DNA from: Bacillota bacterium
GTDB lineage: Bacteria; Bacillota; Clostridia; Acetivibrionales; Acetivibrionaceae
DNA: 64,000 nt
Direction of reading: 5' to 3'
Assembly (NCBI GenBank): GCA_023398495.1
Contig: JAEWSG010000138.1
Location: forward strand, 1 to 64,000
A program made the position numbers and the translations under genes. Positions within the stretch are counted from its first letter, which is position 1; every line of letters starts with the position of its first letter. Under the pieces are notes generated by a model, which was not told the origin of the DNA, did not search any database, and saw only the letters and a program-made list of their open reading frames with translations. Of the stretch, positions 27,173 through 36,018 are shown piece by piece.

Positions 27173-27907
27173 CTATATATATAACGAAACGAGAAAGGCT
27201 CCTGTTCCGCAAAAGAAATGAATAAAGGAGATGGCAATTAACGACCTTTCCCTTTCATAAAGGATTCCAAGCAGGATTGAAAATGCAAAGGTTATTAGGC
27301 AAAGATATATACCTCCTGCAGCATGAAATAAGCTAAAAAACAATGAACTAATGATAATTGCCACAGCTTTAACAGTAAATCCCTTAATGCTTCTTTTGGA
27401 AAAGACACCAATTAAATAACTTTGAAAGTATCCTTTGGATACTGTTTCTTGTATAAAAGAGCCCACCAAATAGAAAAACATAAACTGTAAGTTGTGTACT
27501 GAAAATAACCCTGTCCAATGAGTTCCAAAAACTATGTTTTCAGTGGTTTTAAATCCGGTAGAAACAAGCGTTTTTCCTACAATAGCAGAGATAAACAGTC
27601 CTATAATGCCAATAAAAAAACCGATTATAAGTTCACTTCTCCAATTTTTCAGATGTAAGCCGTATTTAGAAGGGTGAAGTGGCATGAAGATAATTAATAG
27701 TATAGTACTTATGAGAAAGTATGCAGTTAATGCTTTGAACATTACTGCTAAAGGAATATGTTTATTGTTGTATTGGATGGTTAAAACGATATCTAAAATA
27801 ACACCTATAATTATTAGCGAAATCACAAAAATATCTGATAAAGATTTATTTAAACTTTTGCAATTTCGCTTATACATGTTCAGTTTTGTTTGAGAATTCT
27901 GATCCAT
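27173..27907 (-). CDS. CPBP-type intramembrane protein (degenerate motif)
   Basis: About 244 residues, 6-8 membrane helices. The CPBP (Abi/Rce1-like) signature regions are present: QETVSKGYFQSYL in place of the usual EExxxR, SSLFFSLFHAAGG for the second motif (His), and FIHFFCG for the third. With EE changed to QE and R to K the protease activity is doubtful; some family members act as chaperones or immunity factors. Start taken at ATG 27907 after GAAGGGTG. Confidence 0.7.
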   Translation of the reverse strand: MDQNSQTKLNMYKRNCKSLNKSLSDIFVISLIIIGVILDIVLTIQYNNKHIPLAVMFKALTAYFLISTILLIIFMPLHPSKYGLHLKNWRSELIIGFFIGIIGLFISAIVGKTLVSTGFKTTENIVFGTHWTGLFSVHNLQFMFFYLVGSFIQETVSKGYFQSYLIGVFSKRSIKGFTVKAVAIIISSLFFSLFHAAGGIYLCLITFAFSILLGILYERERSLIAISFIHFFCGTGAFLVSLYI

Positions 27908-27925
27908 TATTTTCACCCTTCAATA

Positions 27926-27976
27926 AAAATACGTAACGAAGAATATTTCCATTAATGCCTATTTAATAAAAGCCCG
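27926..27976 (-). pseudogene. remnant duplicating part of the Rid/chorismatase-like gene
   Basis: Directly after the stop of the next gene, about 50 bp match that gene's own segment 28126-28177 at roughly 80% (shared AATGG-AATATTCTTCGTT-CGTATTT core). In the equivalent frame it has a stop and a shifted reading frame, so it is the leftover of a paralogous copy lost by deletion. Confidence 0.6.
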
Positions 27977-27977
27977 A

Positions 27978-29144
27978 TTATAGATTTCTAAAACAGCACA
28001 TTCCCTCTATCTCAATCAATAAATCGCTCCTGCATATATCTGCAACAACAATTAAAACCTTCACACACGGATAATTTTGGGCAATAGCCATTTCTATTTC
28101 TTCTGCACTTGACCTGTCCTTTATGTAAATACGCAACGAAGAATATTCCATAAATGCCTCTTTAACAAAAACCCCTTGTTTGCTAAGATTTCCGGCATCT
28201 AGCAGCTTATTAATATTGTCAACAATAATATCTAACTGCTTACCAACATCGCCTATTCCAAGTGTTTCTTCACCTTTTATTGCAGCTGTTCCCGATATAT
28301 ATATTTCTTTAGCCTCATTTGCAGTAACCAGCTTGGCCCGCTCAAATTTAGGTGTAGCTTTAACGTTAAGCTCGCTGATTGCTTCTCCAACTAATATCTT
28401 TTGTGAATACTTATATGCTTCTATCTGTTCCAAATTCGTTATGGAAATAATTCCTTCCCTTTGTGACGAAGCAATAATTTCAAAAACAGCACCACCTGTT
28501 TTCATTCCTATACCTGTTGCACTTGGATAGCCGTTAATAAAATTGCATTTCCTATAGAAAAGCTCTCTTACGTCATTTAGCTGCTGATAATTTTGCATAT
28601 TCTTACCATTGTGAACTTTTTCTCCTATAATATCTTCAATGTAATTCCATTGTCTTACAATGTTGGATAAATCCATTCCTTCGATTGCGAGAATCTCTTC
28701 CATAATATTAAAGCTTTTGAGCATTTGGTGATATATCGGTAAACTACCATCATAGAAAGTAATTCCAGAGCTTATTACTTCTTTTACATCACCCATTGTT
28801 AATAAACTATAGTTAAAATCTTTATATGTTTTATAATTAATTTTTATGTAGCTTTTATTTGTCGAATCAATATAGCATATCTCAGCAGCAATTTTGCAGT
28901 TAATTGGCGGTTGTGCAATAACACTATGGGGATACGGTACATTAAAACCCTCATTCATTTTACAAGCTATTAAGTTTTTTAAACCAAAAAAATCTTCTTC
29001 GTTGTGTACATCAATAAAAAAGGCTACTTTTAGTACCCGGTTCCCCTCATCAGATACAATTTTTCCGATACTTCTTATACATTCATCAACCTGTCCCTCA
29101 ACACTTAAATCTGCTGAAGGTATAGCATAATAAAAACACTTCAA
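27978..29144 (-). CDS. Rid-superfamily protein related to FkbO/Hyg5-type chorismatases
   Basis: 388 residues. The C-terminal domain is of RidA (YjgF) type (NLSKQGVFVKEAFMEYSSLR; ICRSDLLIEIEGMC, with the R-x-D-L-x-E pattern), preceded by NGYPSATGIGMKTGG, like the motif of FkbO/Hyg5 and XanB2 enzymes that split chorismate to dihydroxy- or hydroxybenzoates. The first about 120 residues form a degenerate second Rid-like domain. Known chorismatases are about 340-350 residues. TTG start with AAGGAGAG upstream. It could supply an aryl starter for a nearby thiotemplate pathway, but that is inference; a plain Rid imine hydrolase is the alternative. Confidence 0.65.
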   Translation of the reverse strand: MKCFYYAIPSADLSVEGQVDECIRSIGKIVSDEGNRVLKVAFFIDVHNEEDFFGLKNLIACKMNEGFNVPYPHSVIAQPPINCKIAAEICYIDSTNKSYIKINYKTYKDFNYSLLTMGDVKEVISSGITFYDGSLPIYHQMLKSFNIMEEILAIEGMDLSNIVRQWNYIEDIIGEKVHNGKNMQNYQQLNDVRELFYRKCNFINGYPSATGIGMKTGGAVFEIIASSQREGIISITNLEQIEAYKYSQKILVGEAISELNVKATPKFERAKLVTANEAKEIYISGTAAIKGEETLGIGDVGKQLDIIVDNINKLLDAGNLSKQGVFVKEAFMEYSSLRIYIKDRSSAEEIEMAIAQNYPCVKVLIVVADICRSDLLIEIEGMCCFRNL

Positions 29145-29160
29145 TCTTCTCTCTCCTTAT

Positions 29161-29201
29161 CTAGTGCTTTTGAACACAATTCAAAATGCACATCATCTGT
29201 T
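29161..29201. repeat. MITE-family partial copy C
   Basis: CTAG then GTGCTTTTGAACACAATTC and AAAATGCACATC, matching the end of copy A with the palindrome deleted. The other end is absent. It ends about 6 bp before the AAGGAGAG ribosome site of the gene at 29144. Confidence 0.55.
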
Positions 29202-29339
29202 TGTGCCTCTCATGTTTTAAAATTAATCCTGTTACGAGACTCTAGGAAACAACGAAACAATACTTTCAGAAAAGTTTGTTAAATAAACTATATAACAGAT
29301 CCGATATGTAATGAATTACGACATTCTCTATGAAGTATA

Positions 29340-29386
29340 CTGATTGGGATAATGGAACTCAGAGCTCTTCACATTCTCCCAATCAG
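29340..29386 (-). terminator. hairpin after the xylanase gene
   Basis: CTGATTGGGA/TCCCAATCAG, 10-bp perfect arms with a 27-base loop, 44 bp after the stop codon. No T-run, so possibly a stabilising 3' end. Confidence 0.45.
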
Positions 29387-29430
29387 CTGAGATTAATTGT
29401 AAACCAATTATATAAAGAAGAAAAGTCAGA

Positions 29431-31353
29431 CTATTTTGCTAAATCAGCTTTGATAGCATTAAACCAAACATCTCCCATTTTATTGTAACCGTTAGAATTA
29501 GGATGAACACCATCAGCAAGATCTCTAGTTGTAAGTGCACTATACATGTCTACCATATATACCGGCTTTCCTTGATTTGCCTTATTCTGGACAACTCCAG
29601 AAATTTGAGAATTATAGGACCTTACGTCTGCATAGCTTATTGGGATAATGCTTGCCACATATAGCTTTCCACCAGCAGGCAACTTGCTGCAGATCTTGTC
29701 AATCAGACCACTTAATCTATTAGGTGCATTATTCAAATCGTATTTTTGTGAAATATCATTAGTACCAATATGCAAAAGTACAATTTGGGGTTTATATGTA
29801 TCCATCCATGTATTAATATTGTTACTAATCTGGTCGATTCTCCATCCGGAGTGTCCTTCATGATTCCTGTCACCAAGGTCGTTTGGACCGCCTACCATCG
29901 AACCCACAAAATCCACAGTGAATCCATTATTGGTTATGTTTTTCCAAAGTTTAGTCCTGTATGCTCCCGCTACTGTAATACCATCTGTTATAGAGTCTCC
30001 CAAAGGCATTATTTTGATGGTAGCTTTTGGCGTTGGCTTTGGCGTTTGTGTTGGAGTTGGATTCTGTGTTGGTGTTTGTGTTGGAGGCGGCGGTGGAGGC
30101 GGCATTACTATCGTTATTGTACCTAAATCATCAATTATTCCTAAAAGGTATTGTCTCAACATAGCAAAGTCAATCGAATTCATAGATTTGTTTTGGTCTA
30201 TGTCTCCTGCAACAGGCAGATAACTTATTTGTCCCAGTAAATACTGCCTGTATTTTGCGAAATCTAAAGAATTAACACTTCCATTTTCGTCTACATCACC
30301 AAGAAATATTGTGTGAATTGCTGGTGTCGCAAGAATTAATGGAACAGTAGGTGTAGGAGTTGGAGGTGGCGTTTTTGAACTACTTAAGTAGGACTTTATC
30401 CATGTTAAAGCAGGACGTTCAACTCCAGACGAACTGATTAGATGTGTATTGTTTGCCCAGGTTTGTCCTTGAACCCATCCCCAAAAAGTAATACCTTTTA
30501 CATTGGGATTTTCCCACAGAACAGGGAACTTTTCCTTATATCTTGCCAATTGTGTATTGTCATCGCCAGTTATATCAAGCTCAGATACATATATTGGCAG
30601 CCCTGTTGCAGACAATGTATTTAAAACATTCCTCATTGTACTTGTAGAAACAGTATCCATATTGAAGTAGTGACACTGAATTCCTATTCCATCTACCAAA
30701 CCCTTGGCTTTAAGAATATTTATAATTTTAACATAATTAGCTGTTGCGTTTGGATCACCAATTATTCCATAATCATTTATAAGTAGTTTTGAATTTGGGA
30801 AATACTTTCTTGCCTGTTCAAATGACCATACTACCCAATCCCATCCTGTTGAACCGCTTCCGCCTATTGCATTTCTAAAGGATGCTGGTGCATGTAAAGG
30901 TTCGTTAACAACATCTACGAAATCGCAATCGGGATATTTTTTTGCCGCAGCTTGAATCCACTCCAATACTTCTGCCTTTTGATCATTTGCTGAAAGGTTT
31001 TTTATCCAGCTTGGTTCCTGGCTACCCCATACTAAAGTATGGAACTTAAAGGGCATCCCATTGGCTTTTGCATAATTATAAGCCATATCTGCCTGATTCC
31101 AGTTCATACTGTTCCTGTTCGCCTCAACACTGCCCCATTTAGTTGAATTCTCCGGCGTCACCTGATTCCAATAAGTTCCAAAACCATTTGGTACACTCCC
31201 AGCTATAATATTTCCAACAAATTTACTGCCGGAAACCATCGCTGCATCGGCTTTTTCAACTGGGAAAAAACCCATTGAAAGTGTTAAGCCCAATACTATT
31301 GCAGCAGATAAGGCAATAGCGATGTACGACTTAAGACTTTTGAATACCTTCAT
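29431..31353 (-). CDS. cellulosomal GH10 xylanase - dockerin I - SGNH/CE3-type esterase
   Basis: 640 residues, secreted (signal peptide about 1-37). GH10 catalytic domain about 40-325 with acid/base Glu in DVVNEPLH and nucleophile Glu in YVSELDITGDD. Pro/Thr linker, then a type I dockerin with both calcium-binding repeats (GDVDENGSVNSLDFAKYRQY and GDIDQNKSMNSIDFAMLRQY, about 350-410). A second Pro/Thr linker follows, then an SGNH esterase of CE3 type (LGDSITDG Ser; HIGTNDI; DGVHPN Asp/His, about 440-640). It cuts xylan backbone and removes acetyl groups while docked on a scaffoldin. The dockerin lies in the middle, not at the C-terminus. GGAGGGG before ATG. Confidence 0.95.
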   Translation of the reverse strand: MKVFKSLKSYIAIALSAAIVLGLTLSMGFFPVEKADAAMVSGSKFVGNIIAGSVPNGFGTYWNQVTPENSTKWGSVEANRNSMNWNQADMAYNYAKANGMPFKFHTLVWGSQEPSWIKNLSANDQKAEVLEWIQAAAKKYPDCDFVDVVNEPLHAPASFRNAIGGSGSTGWDWVVWSFEQARKYFPNSKLLINDYGIIGDPNATANYVKIINILKAKGLVDGIGIQCHYFNMDTVSTSTMRNVLNTLSATGLPIYVSELDITGDDNTQLARYKEKFPVLWENPNVKGITFWGWVQGQTWANNTHLISSSGVERPALTWIKSYLSSSKTPPPTPTPTVPLILATPAIHTIFLGDVDENGSVNSLDFAKYRQYLLGQISYLPVAGDIDQNKSMNSIDFAMLRQYLLGIIDDLGTITIVMPPPPPPPTQTPTQNPTPTQTPKPTPKATIKIMPLGDSITDGITVAGAYRTKLWKNITNNGFTVDFVGSMVGGPNDLGDRNHEGHSGWRIDQISNNINTWMDTYKPQIVLLHIGTNDISQKYDLNNAPNRLSGLIDKICSKLPAGGKLYVASIIPISYADVRSYNSQISGVVQNKANQGKPVYMVDMYSALTTRDLADGVHPNSNGYNKMGDVWFNAIKADLAK

Positions 31354-31380
31354 ACATTACCCCTCCTATATTTTTTATTT

Positions 31381-31436
31381 GCACATAATTATATAGAATG
31401 TGCTTATATTATAATGATACCATAAAATCACACAAA
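31381..31436 (-). promoter_or_regulatory. xylanase promoter region
   Basis: TATAAT (31408-31413) with TTTGTG (31431-31436) 17 bp upstream, about 60 bp before the start. A GCACAT/ATGTGC inverted repeat (31381-31403) lies just downstream of the -10 and may be an operator. Nothing else is visible in 31437-31665. Confidence 0.5.
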
Positions 31437-31665
31437 CAAATATCAAAAATAAGTTCTTAATGTGCTAATTTTAAAAGGTCACCATATTATCGAAAGTACA
31501 AAATCGTATTTTATGCCTTGGATTTTAACGTATACACATGTTTTACAAATCTTTATACAATTCAAACTGCTAATTAATTATTATGGCAACAATTACTTGT
31601 ATTAAAAAACAATTTATGTTACAAATTTAAAGAGATAAAGGATTAATGAAAAAAGGAGAATTTCT

Positions 31666-32061
31666 ATGTTTTCGTTCAAGAAAGTGAAGTATAAGCATAT
31701 ACTTAATATTCACGATCTTTGTATAAAAGGACAAAAAGTAACTTGTATTGTTGGAGAAAGTGGAAGCGGAAAATCTACACTTTTACGTCTTCTAAACAAA
31801 CTAATAAGCTGCGATAGTGGAGAAATTTTGTATAACGGTCAGCCTCTCGATGCCATTAATTCTGTCGAATTACGGAGAAAAGTTGTTATGCTTCCGCAGA
31901 CTCCGGCGGTTTTTCCCGGAACTGTTAGAGATAATCTTCTGATAGGCTTAAAATTTGCAGATAAGCCCTCAGTTGACGACGAAAGACTTTGGCAGGTTTT
32001 AAAAATAGTGCATTTAAGCAAGAACCTCAATGATGACAGTCAGTTAGTCATTGGTGATTAA
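31666..32061 (+). pseudogene. truncated ABC ATPase
   Basis: 131 residues of an ABC ATPase of the YbbL/FetA type: Walker A GESGSGKST near 33 and Q-loop MLPQTPAVFPGT are intact. The ORF stops before the signature (LSGGQ), Walker B and switch His, so it cannot hydrolyse ATP. In another frame beyond the stop lies a short hydrophobic stretch (about 33 codons, to about 32165) that may be what is left of a permease. 32166-32295 holds only the next gene's upstream region. Confidence 0.7.
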
Positions 32062-32295
32062 AATTGACATTTCGATTATCGGGTATATTATTATAGGTTT
32101 ATTCTTTGAGAACTATGATTATTTCAAACTTATAATTAAACAGCATAACTTGCAAGAAATGTGTTGATTCATGGTACAGTTCATCACAAATAGTGCATAT
32201 CTAAATGTTTCCATCAAAAAATTCAAAGAATATTTTGTCTTAAAAAAACAGACTTTATTAAATGTAACAAATCACTTTTATAGGAGGAAATAAAT

Positions 32296-32679
32296 ATGCA
32301 ATTACAAACAAATATGCCAGCAATGTCCCTCATGCCGAATGGGAATCCACATCAATCTTGTATAGATTCTTGCTTGAAATGTGCTCAGATTTGTGAGGAA
32401 TGCTTTAATATGTGTCTGCAGGAAGCAGATGTTAATGCTAGGACTAACTGTATGAAAACACTTCAGGACTGTGCTGAAATATGTTCAACAGCTGCTCATT
32501 ATGTTTCAAGACAAAGCGGGAGTTTAAACGAAATCTGTAATCTTTGTGCAGATATCTGTACAAAGTGTGCTTCAGAATGTGACATACTTAAAGACCAACA
32601 TTGCAAAACTTGTGCAGACACCTGCAAGCAATGTGCTGATGAATGTAGAAAAATGGTTAATATGAGTAAAGTTCAGTAA
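32296..32679 (+). CDS. cysteine-rich four-helix copper-storage-like protein (Csp/DUF326)
   Basis: 127 residues with 19 cysteines spaced as C-x3-C along amphipathic helices (CIDSCLKCAQICEECFNMC; CNLCADICTKCASEC; CKTCADTCKQCADEC), the layout of Csp copper-storage proteins whose four-helix bundle is lined with Cys. No signal peptide, so cytosolic (Csp3-like). Probably buffers Cu(I). AGGAGG before ATG and a clear terminator after; monocistronic. Confidence 0.88.
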   Translation: MQLQTNMPAMSLMPNGNPHQSCIDSCLKCAQICEECFNMCLQEADVNARTNCMKTLQDCAEICSTAAHYVSRQSGSLNEICNLCADICTKCASECDILKDQHCKTCADTCKQCADECRKMVNMSKVQ

Positions 32680-32692
32680 CTTTGATTTAATG

Positions 32693-32743
32693 CAGAAGAT
32701 ATAAGTGTTAGATAATACTCATATCTTCTGTATTTATTGTTTT
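32693..32743 (+). terminator. terminator of the copper-storage-like gene
   Basis: CAGAAGATAT/ATATCTTCTG stem (32693-32730) followed by a T-rich run to 32743. Confidence 0.75.
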
Positions 32744-32779
32744 GAATCTAAATAATCAATACCTGCAAAACCTATTGCA

Positions 32780-33586
32780 TCAAAATTCCTCAATATTTAC
32801 TTTCTCGGCTTCCACTATCTGTCCATCCATTATTATACTGGAAAGGTGATTGAATTTTTCTACACTGTCACTCGTAAAAAACCTGCAAATTGGATTTGCT
32901 GATAAATCACTCCTTATTCCATTTTTATCCAACTCCAATTTTACAAGCTTTGCAACTTCCTCTGCAGAATTTATATAATTTACTTCTTCACCAATGAACT
33001 TTTTTATTGGATTACATAAAAGTGGATAATGAGTACACCCAAAAACCAAAGTATCAATACCTTCATTTTTTATTGGTGTCAAGTATTCTTCAATGGTTTT
33101 GTATGTAACCTCATTTTCCCACCAACCTTCTTCAACTAGCGGAACAAACAAAGGACACGCTTTGGAAACTACTTTTACAGAATTATCAATTTCATTTAAT
33201 GTCTTCTGATATACAGCAGAATCAATAGTCGCTTTTGTACCGATGATTCCTACCTTTCTATTTTTTGTCTTCTTGATAGCCGCTAAGGCACCTGGCTTTA
33301 CGACTTCCACAACAGGTATCCCCAGTTCATGCCTAACCTTTTCAAAGCTACATGCACTTGCAGTATTACATGCTATTACAATCATTTTTATATCCATACT
33401 CAATAGAAATCTTATATTTTGGAATGTATATTTCAAAACAGTATCTTTTGATCTATTTCCATAAGGCGTTCTTCCGCAATCTCCAAAATAAATAATATTT
33501 TCATTAGGTAAAAGTCTAATTATCTCATGCACTACTGTGAGACCACCAATTCCAGAATCAAAAACTGCTATAGATTTTTTCTTCAT
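32780..33586 (-). CDS. murI: glutamate racemase
   Basis: 268 residues, normal family length. Catalytic cysteines in VIACNTASA near 73 and FGCTHYPLL near 184; FDSGIGGLTV at the start and DCGRTPYG. Converts L- to D-glutamate for peptidoglycan. AGGAGGGG before ATG. It is the last gene of the long minus-strand block, 84 bp after the O-methyltransferase; it could be simple housekeeping or could also supply D-Glu to the pathway, which the sequence cannot decide. Confidence 0.95.
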   Translation of the reverse strand: MKKKSIAVFDSGIGGLTVVHEIIRLLPNENIIYFGDCGRTPYGNRSKDTVLKYTFQNIRFLLSMDIKMIVIACNTASACSFEKVRHELGIPVVEVVKPGALAAIKKTKNRKVGIIGTKATIDSAVYQKTLNEIDNSVKVVSKACPLFVPLVEEGWWENEVTYKTIEEYLTPIKNEGIDTLVFGCTHYPLLCNPIKKFIGEEVNYINSAEEVAKLVKLELDKNGIRSDLSANPICRFFTSDSVEKFNHLSSIIMDGQIVEAEKVNIEEF

Positions 33587-33670
33587 ATTCCCCTCCTATC
33601 CTTCAACCCCCACTAGCCTGACTTACATACAACTATTTTTAATCAAGGATTCTTGTATAGATTTACTTAT

Positions 33671-34687
33671 TCAAAGCTCAGTACATTTGCGTGCAACAAT
33701 AACGCTTTGTCCATCAGAAAAAAAATCATGCAACACTTCAATGATCCTGAAGCCACCTTCATTTAGCCAACATGCATATTCATTTTCTGTATATGCCTGA
33801 CCGAAGTCATATATATTTGCAAAGACAAGATTAAATAATACTGTCTTTTCAGGAAATATAAAGTTGTTGTCAAGTATTCTGCCAAGAATATAAAGATAGC
33901 TTCCTTGGCTCATTACACTTCCAATATTTTTAATTGCATTTATGGCTTCCTCAGGAGATAACACCTGAAAAAAGCTTCTTGCCACTGCTACATCATAAAT
34001 ACCTTCAGGTTTTTTTTCTACTATATTTATGCCTTTTATCAAAATCCTATCACTCAGATTCTCACGGTCCACATAGAATCCAGGAATTGATACAACCTCA
34101 TCAAGCTCAACTATTGTTGCCCTCATGTGGCAATTAACCTTGCATGCACCAATAGCTATTCCGCCGTTTCCTCCACCAATATCAAGCAGGTTATTGTACT
34201 TGCTGAATTCAAATCTTGAAGCAAGGTGAATACCTGCTGACAGAGTACACTCATAAATGCTGCCCAGCTTATTAAACAGCTCCTTTTCCGAAAGCTTTGA
34301 ATAATCAATTTCAGCTTGCGGCACACCGGTTTTAATGCTCTGAGCTGTCTGTAGACAAGCACTCCAAAAGGCTCTGTAAAAATACGCTCCTCCGCCTTCA
34401 TAATCGGGTTTCCCTTTTACCAGGAATTTGTCAGTTTCCAATGTATTGGAGAAGTACCCATTTGAGTAGTTCAATAATTTTGATCCCACCAGCGTAAAAA
34501 GTAAAATCCTGAGTTTATCTGCCTTGACTGATAATTTTTCCCCCAGTTCATAGAGAGTACACGCCCTTTGGCTTAAATGTGTGAATATATCCAGCTCTAT
34601 ACCAGCAAGCATCGCAAATGAAGAGTATATAGTAAATGTATAATTCATTATTGTCGAAGGTTCAATTTTTTCAAAGTCATTATCCAC
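33671..34687 (-). CDS. SAM-dependent O-methyltransferase (ASMT/CrtF-like)
   Basis: 338 residues. N-terminal dimerisation winged helix (about 10-95; LAGIELDIFTHLSQ), then a class I methyltransferase fold with SAM motif LLDIGGGNGGIA near 170, acidic loop IVELDEV, and C-terminal GGFRIIEVLHDF. Resembles acetylserotonin/polyketide O-methyltransferases (Methyltransf_2), which methylate hydroxyls of aromatic or polyketide products. The general-base His of the family is not clearly seen. GTG start with GAGGATG upstream. Tailoring gene of the cluster, 53 bp after the amidohydrolase. Confidence 0.85.
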   Translation of the reverse strand: MDNDFEKIEPSTIMNYTFTIYSSFAMLAGIELDIFTHLSQRACTLYELGEKLSVKADKLRILLFTLVGSKLLNYSNGYFSNTLETDKFLVKGKPDYEGGGAYFYRAFWSACLQTAQSIKTGVPQAEIDYSKLSEKELFNKLGSIYECTLSAGIHLASRFEFSKYNNLLDIGGGNGGIAIGACKVNCHMRATIVELDEVVSIPGFYVDRENLSDRILIKGINIVEKKPEGIYDVAVARSFFQVLSPEEAINAIKNIGSVMSQGSYLYILGRILDNNFIFPEKTVLFNLVFANIYDFGQAYTENEYACWLNEGGFRIIEVLHDFFSDGQSVIVARKCTEL

Positions 34688-34740
34688 AGATTTTCACATC
34701 CTCAAATTATTATTCTGGACAGATAAGGCCTTAGCCGAAG

Positions 34741-35649
34741 TTATATTTTCAGTATCCCTAATGCATTTTCATATAAAAGCAATTCCTTTTGTTTTTCTGT
34801 CAGGTAATCCAGTTCTTTAAAATATTTAACCCATACCTTTTGAGATCCCTTATTATTAAACAGAGGCCAATCTGTGCCAAACAATATATTTTCAGGACAA
34901 ACCTCAAATAGTTTCTTGAGCTTTTGAGACATATCACTCTCATCTTTAATGTTCTGCTGAAAGCCTGATATTTCAAGATATATATTTTCCCTTTGCAAAG
35001 GCAACATGTAACTTTCCGTAAAATACATTATAGCAGCATGTCCCAAGATGAAAGGAATTTTTTTAAAGTTTTTTGCCGCTTCAAGAATTGAGCTCGGATA
35101 ATCAAAGCTTGATCTCATTGAAGGTAATGAAGGTCCAATGTGTGCCAATACAGGAAGATCATAATGTTCACACATTTCATATATTGGATGCAAACTCCGG
35201 TCATTAAGATCAAATCCACAGGGAGGGTATAATTTTAGTCCCTTGAAGCCATATTCCTTTATCCCTTTTTCAAAAACCTCCAGACCCTTTTTCCCTCTAG
35301 CAGGATCTATGCCTCCAAATATAATCAGTCTGTCCTTAAACCTTGAAAACACTTCATAGTGAACTCTGTATAGTTCTTCTATATCAAGTTTGTTGTCCTC
35401 TTTATTAAATCCCAGGTCAGCAAGTAAAACAACAGATTTGTCTATGCCAGCTTCATCCATTTGTGCAATCAGTTTTGATCCATCAAAATCCTTTAATGAA
35501 TTTTGTATTATGTTTTTTAATATTATGTCAGGTATATCGGTATTGTCGTTTTCCCTCATTGATCCGACAATACTATTTTTTATGCCATCAAGCCAGTATT
35601 CTGGATATATCCTGTAATCCGCCAGATGGACATGCATATCGATAACCAC
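34741..35649 (-). CDS. amidohydrolase-2 family TIM-barrel hydrolase/decarboxylase
   Basis: 302 residues. Metal-binding start DMHVHLAD, middle GLKLYPPCGF, histidine in VLAHIGPS and in ILGHAAIMY, and the closing FGTDWPLF (Asp), all in the order of the Amidohydro_2 family (aminocarboxymuconate-semialdehyde decarboxylase-like). Members decarboxylate or hydrolyse C-C, C-N or C-O bonds using one Zn or Mn. GTG start with GGGGATG upstream. Placed between the free ACP and the methyltransferase (25 bp after the ACP), so it probably tailors or releases a cluster intermediate. Confidence 0.85.
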   Translation of the reverse strand: MVIDMHVHLADYRIYPEYWLDGIKNSIVGSMRENDNTDIPDIILKNIIQNSLKDFDGSKLIAQMDEAGIDKSVVLLADLGFNKEDNKLDIEELYRVHYEVFSRFKDRLIIFGGIDPARGKKGLEVFEKGIKEYGFKGLKLYPPCGFDLNDRSLHPIYEMCEHYDLPVLAHIGPSLPSMRSSFDYPSSILEAAKNFKKIPFILGHAAIMYFTESYMLPLQRENIYLEISGFQQNIKDESDMSQKLKKLFEVCPENILFGTDWPLFNNKGSQKVWVKYFKELDYLTEKQKELLLYENALGILKI

Positions 35650-35674
35650 GGTAAATCATCCCCAATCCGACCTA

Positions 35675-35929
35675 TTACTTTTGAAACTTTAAAACAGTAT
35701 CTGTTATATCCTTTACTGTCCGTATTTCTGAAAAATCCACTTCTTCACTGGCTCTTAACACATCAAAGTTGGCTTTCTTCTCAAATTCTACAGACATTCC
35801 GAGAAGCTTGAGTGAATCAAAGCCTAAATCCTCTATTAAATTCGATTCAGACCTGATTTCATTTTTAAGATTTTTGGGAACACCATTTTTAATAATATCC
35901 ATAACAATCTTATCTACATTTTTCATCAT
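35675..35929 (-). CDS. stand-alone acyl/peptidyl carrier protein
   Basis: 84 residues with the 4'-phosphopantetheine site GFDSLKLL (Ser near 44) and LGMSVEFEKKANFDV as the second helix of a carrier fold. Freestanding carriers in such clusters load and hold an unusual building block. The KS-AT protein two genes upstream lacks its own carrier, so this could be its partner; the ATP-grasp ligase and PLP decarboxylase are other possible users. GGGGTTG before ATG. Confidence 0.9.
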   Translation of the reverse strand: MMKNVDKIVMDIIKNGVPKNLKNEIRSESNLIEDLGFDSLKLLGMSVEFEKKANFDVLRASEEVDFSEIRTVKDITDTVLKFQK

Positions 35930-35955
35930 TTCAACCCCTTAAAAAATAAACATTC

Positions 35956-35999
35956 TATATTGAATGCGATAAAAATTTTCATTGCACTTCAATTTCCTT
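35956..35999 (-). repeat. hairpin repeat R2 between desulfurase and ACP genes
   Basis: 44 bp, AAGGAAATTGAA-stem-TTCAATATA on the minus strand, nearly identical to R1 at 53103-53147 but in the opposite orientation. Both fold into an ATTGAA...TTCAAT stem. Confidence 0.55.
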
Positions 36000-36018
36000 A
36001 GTAGAACTCAGAAAAACC

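Noticed and set aside
29900..30130. Plus-strand ORFs with Gly/Trp/Cys-rich repeats
   Set aside because: Antisense shadow of the Pro/Thr linker and dockerin of the xylanase.
30060..30400. Tandem repeats in the xylanase gene
   Set aside because: These are the two dockerin calcium loops and the PT linkers, normal for the family.
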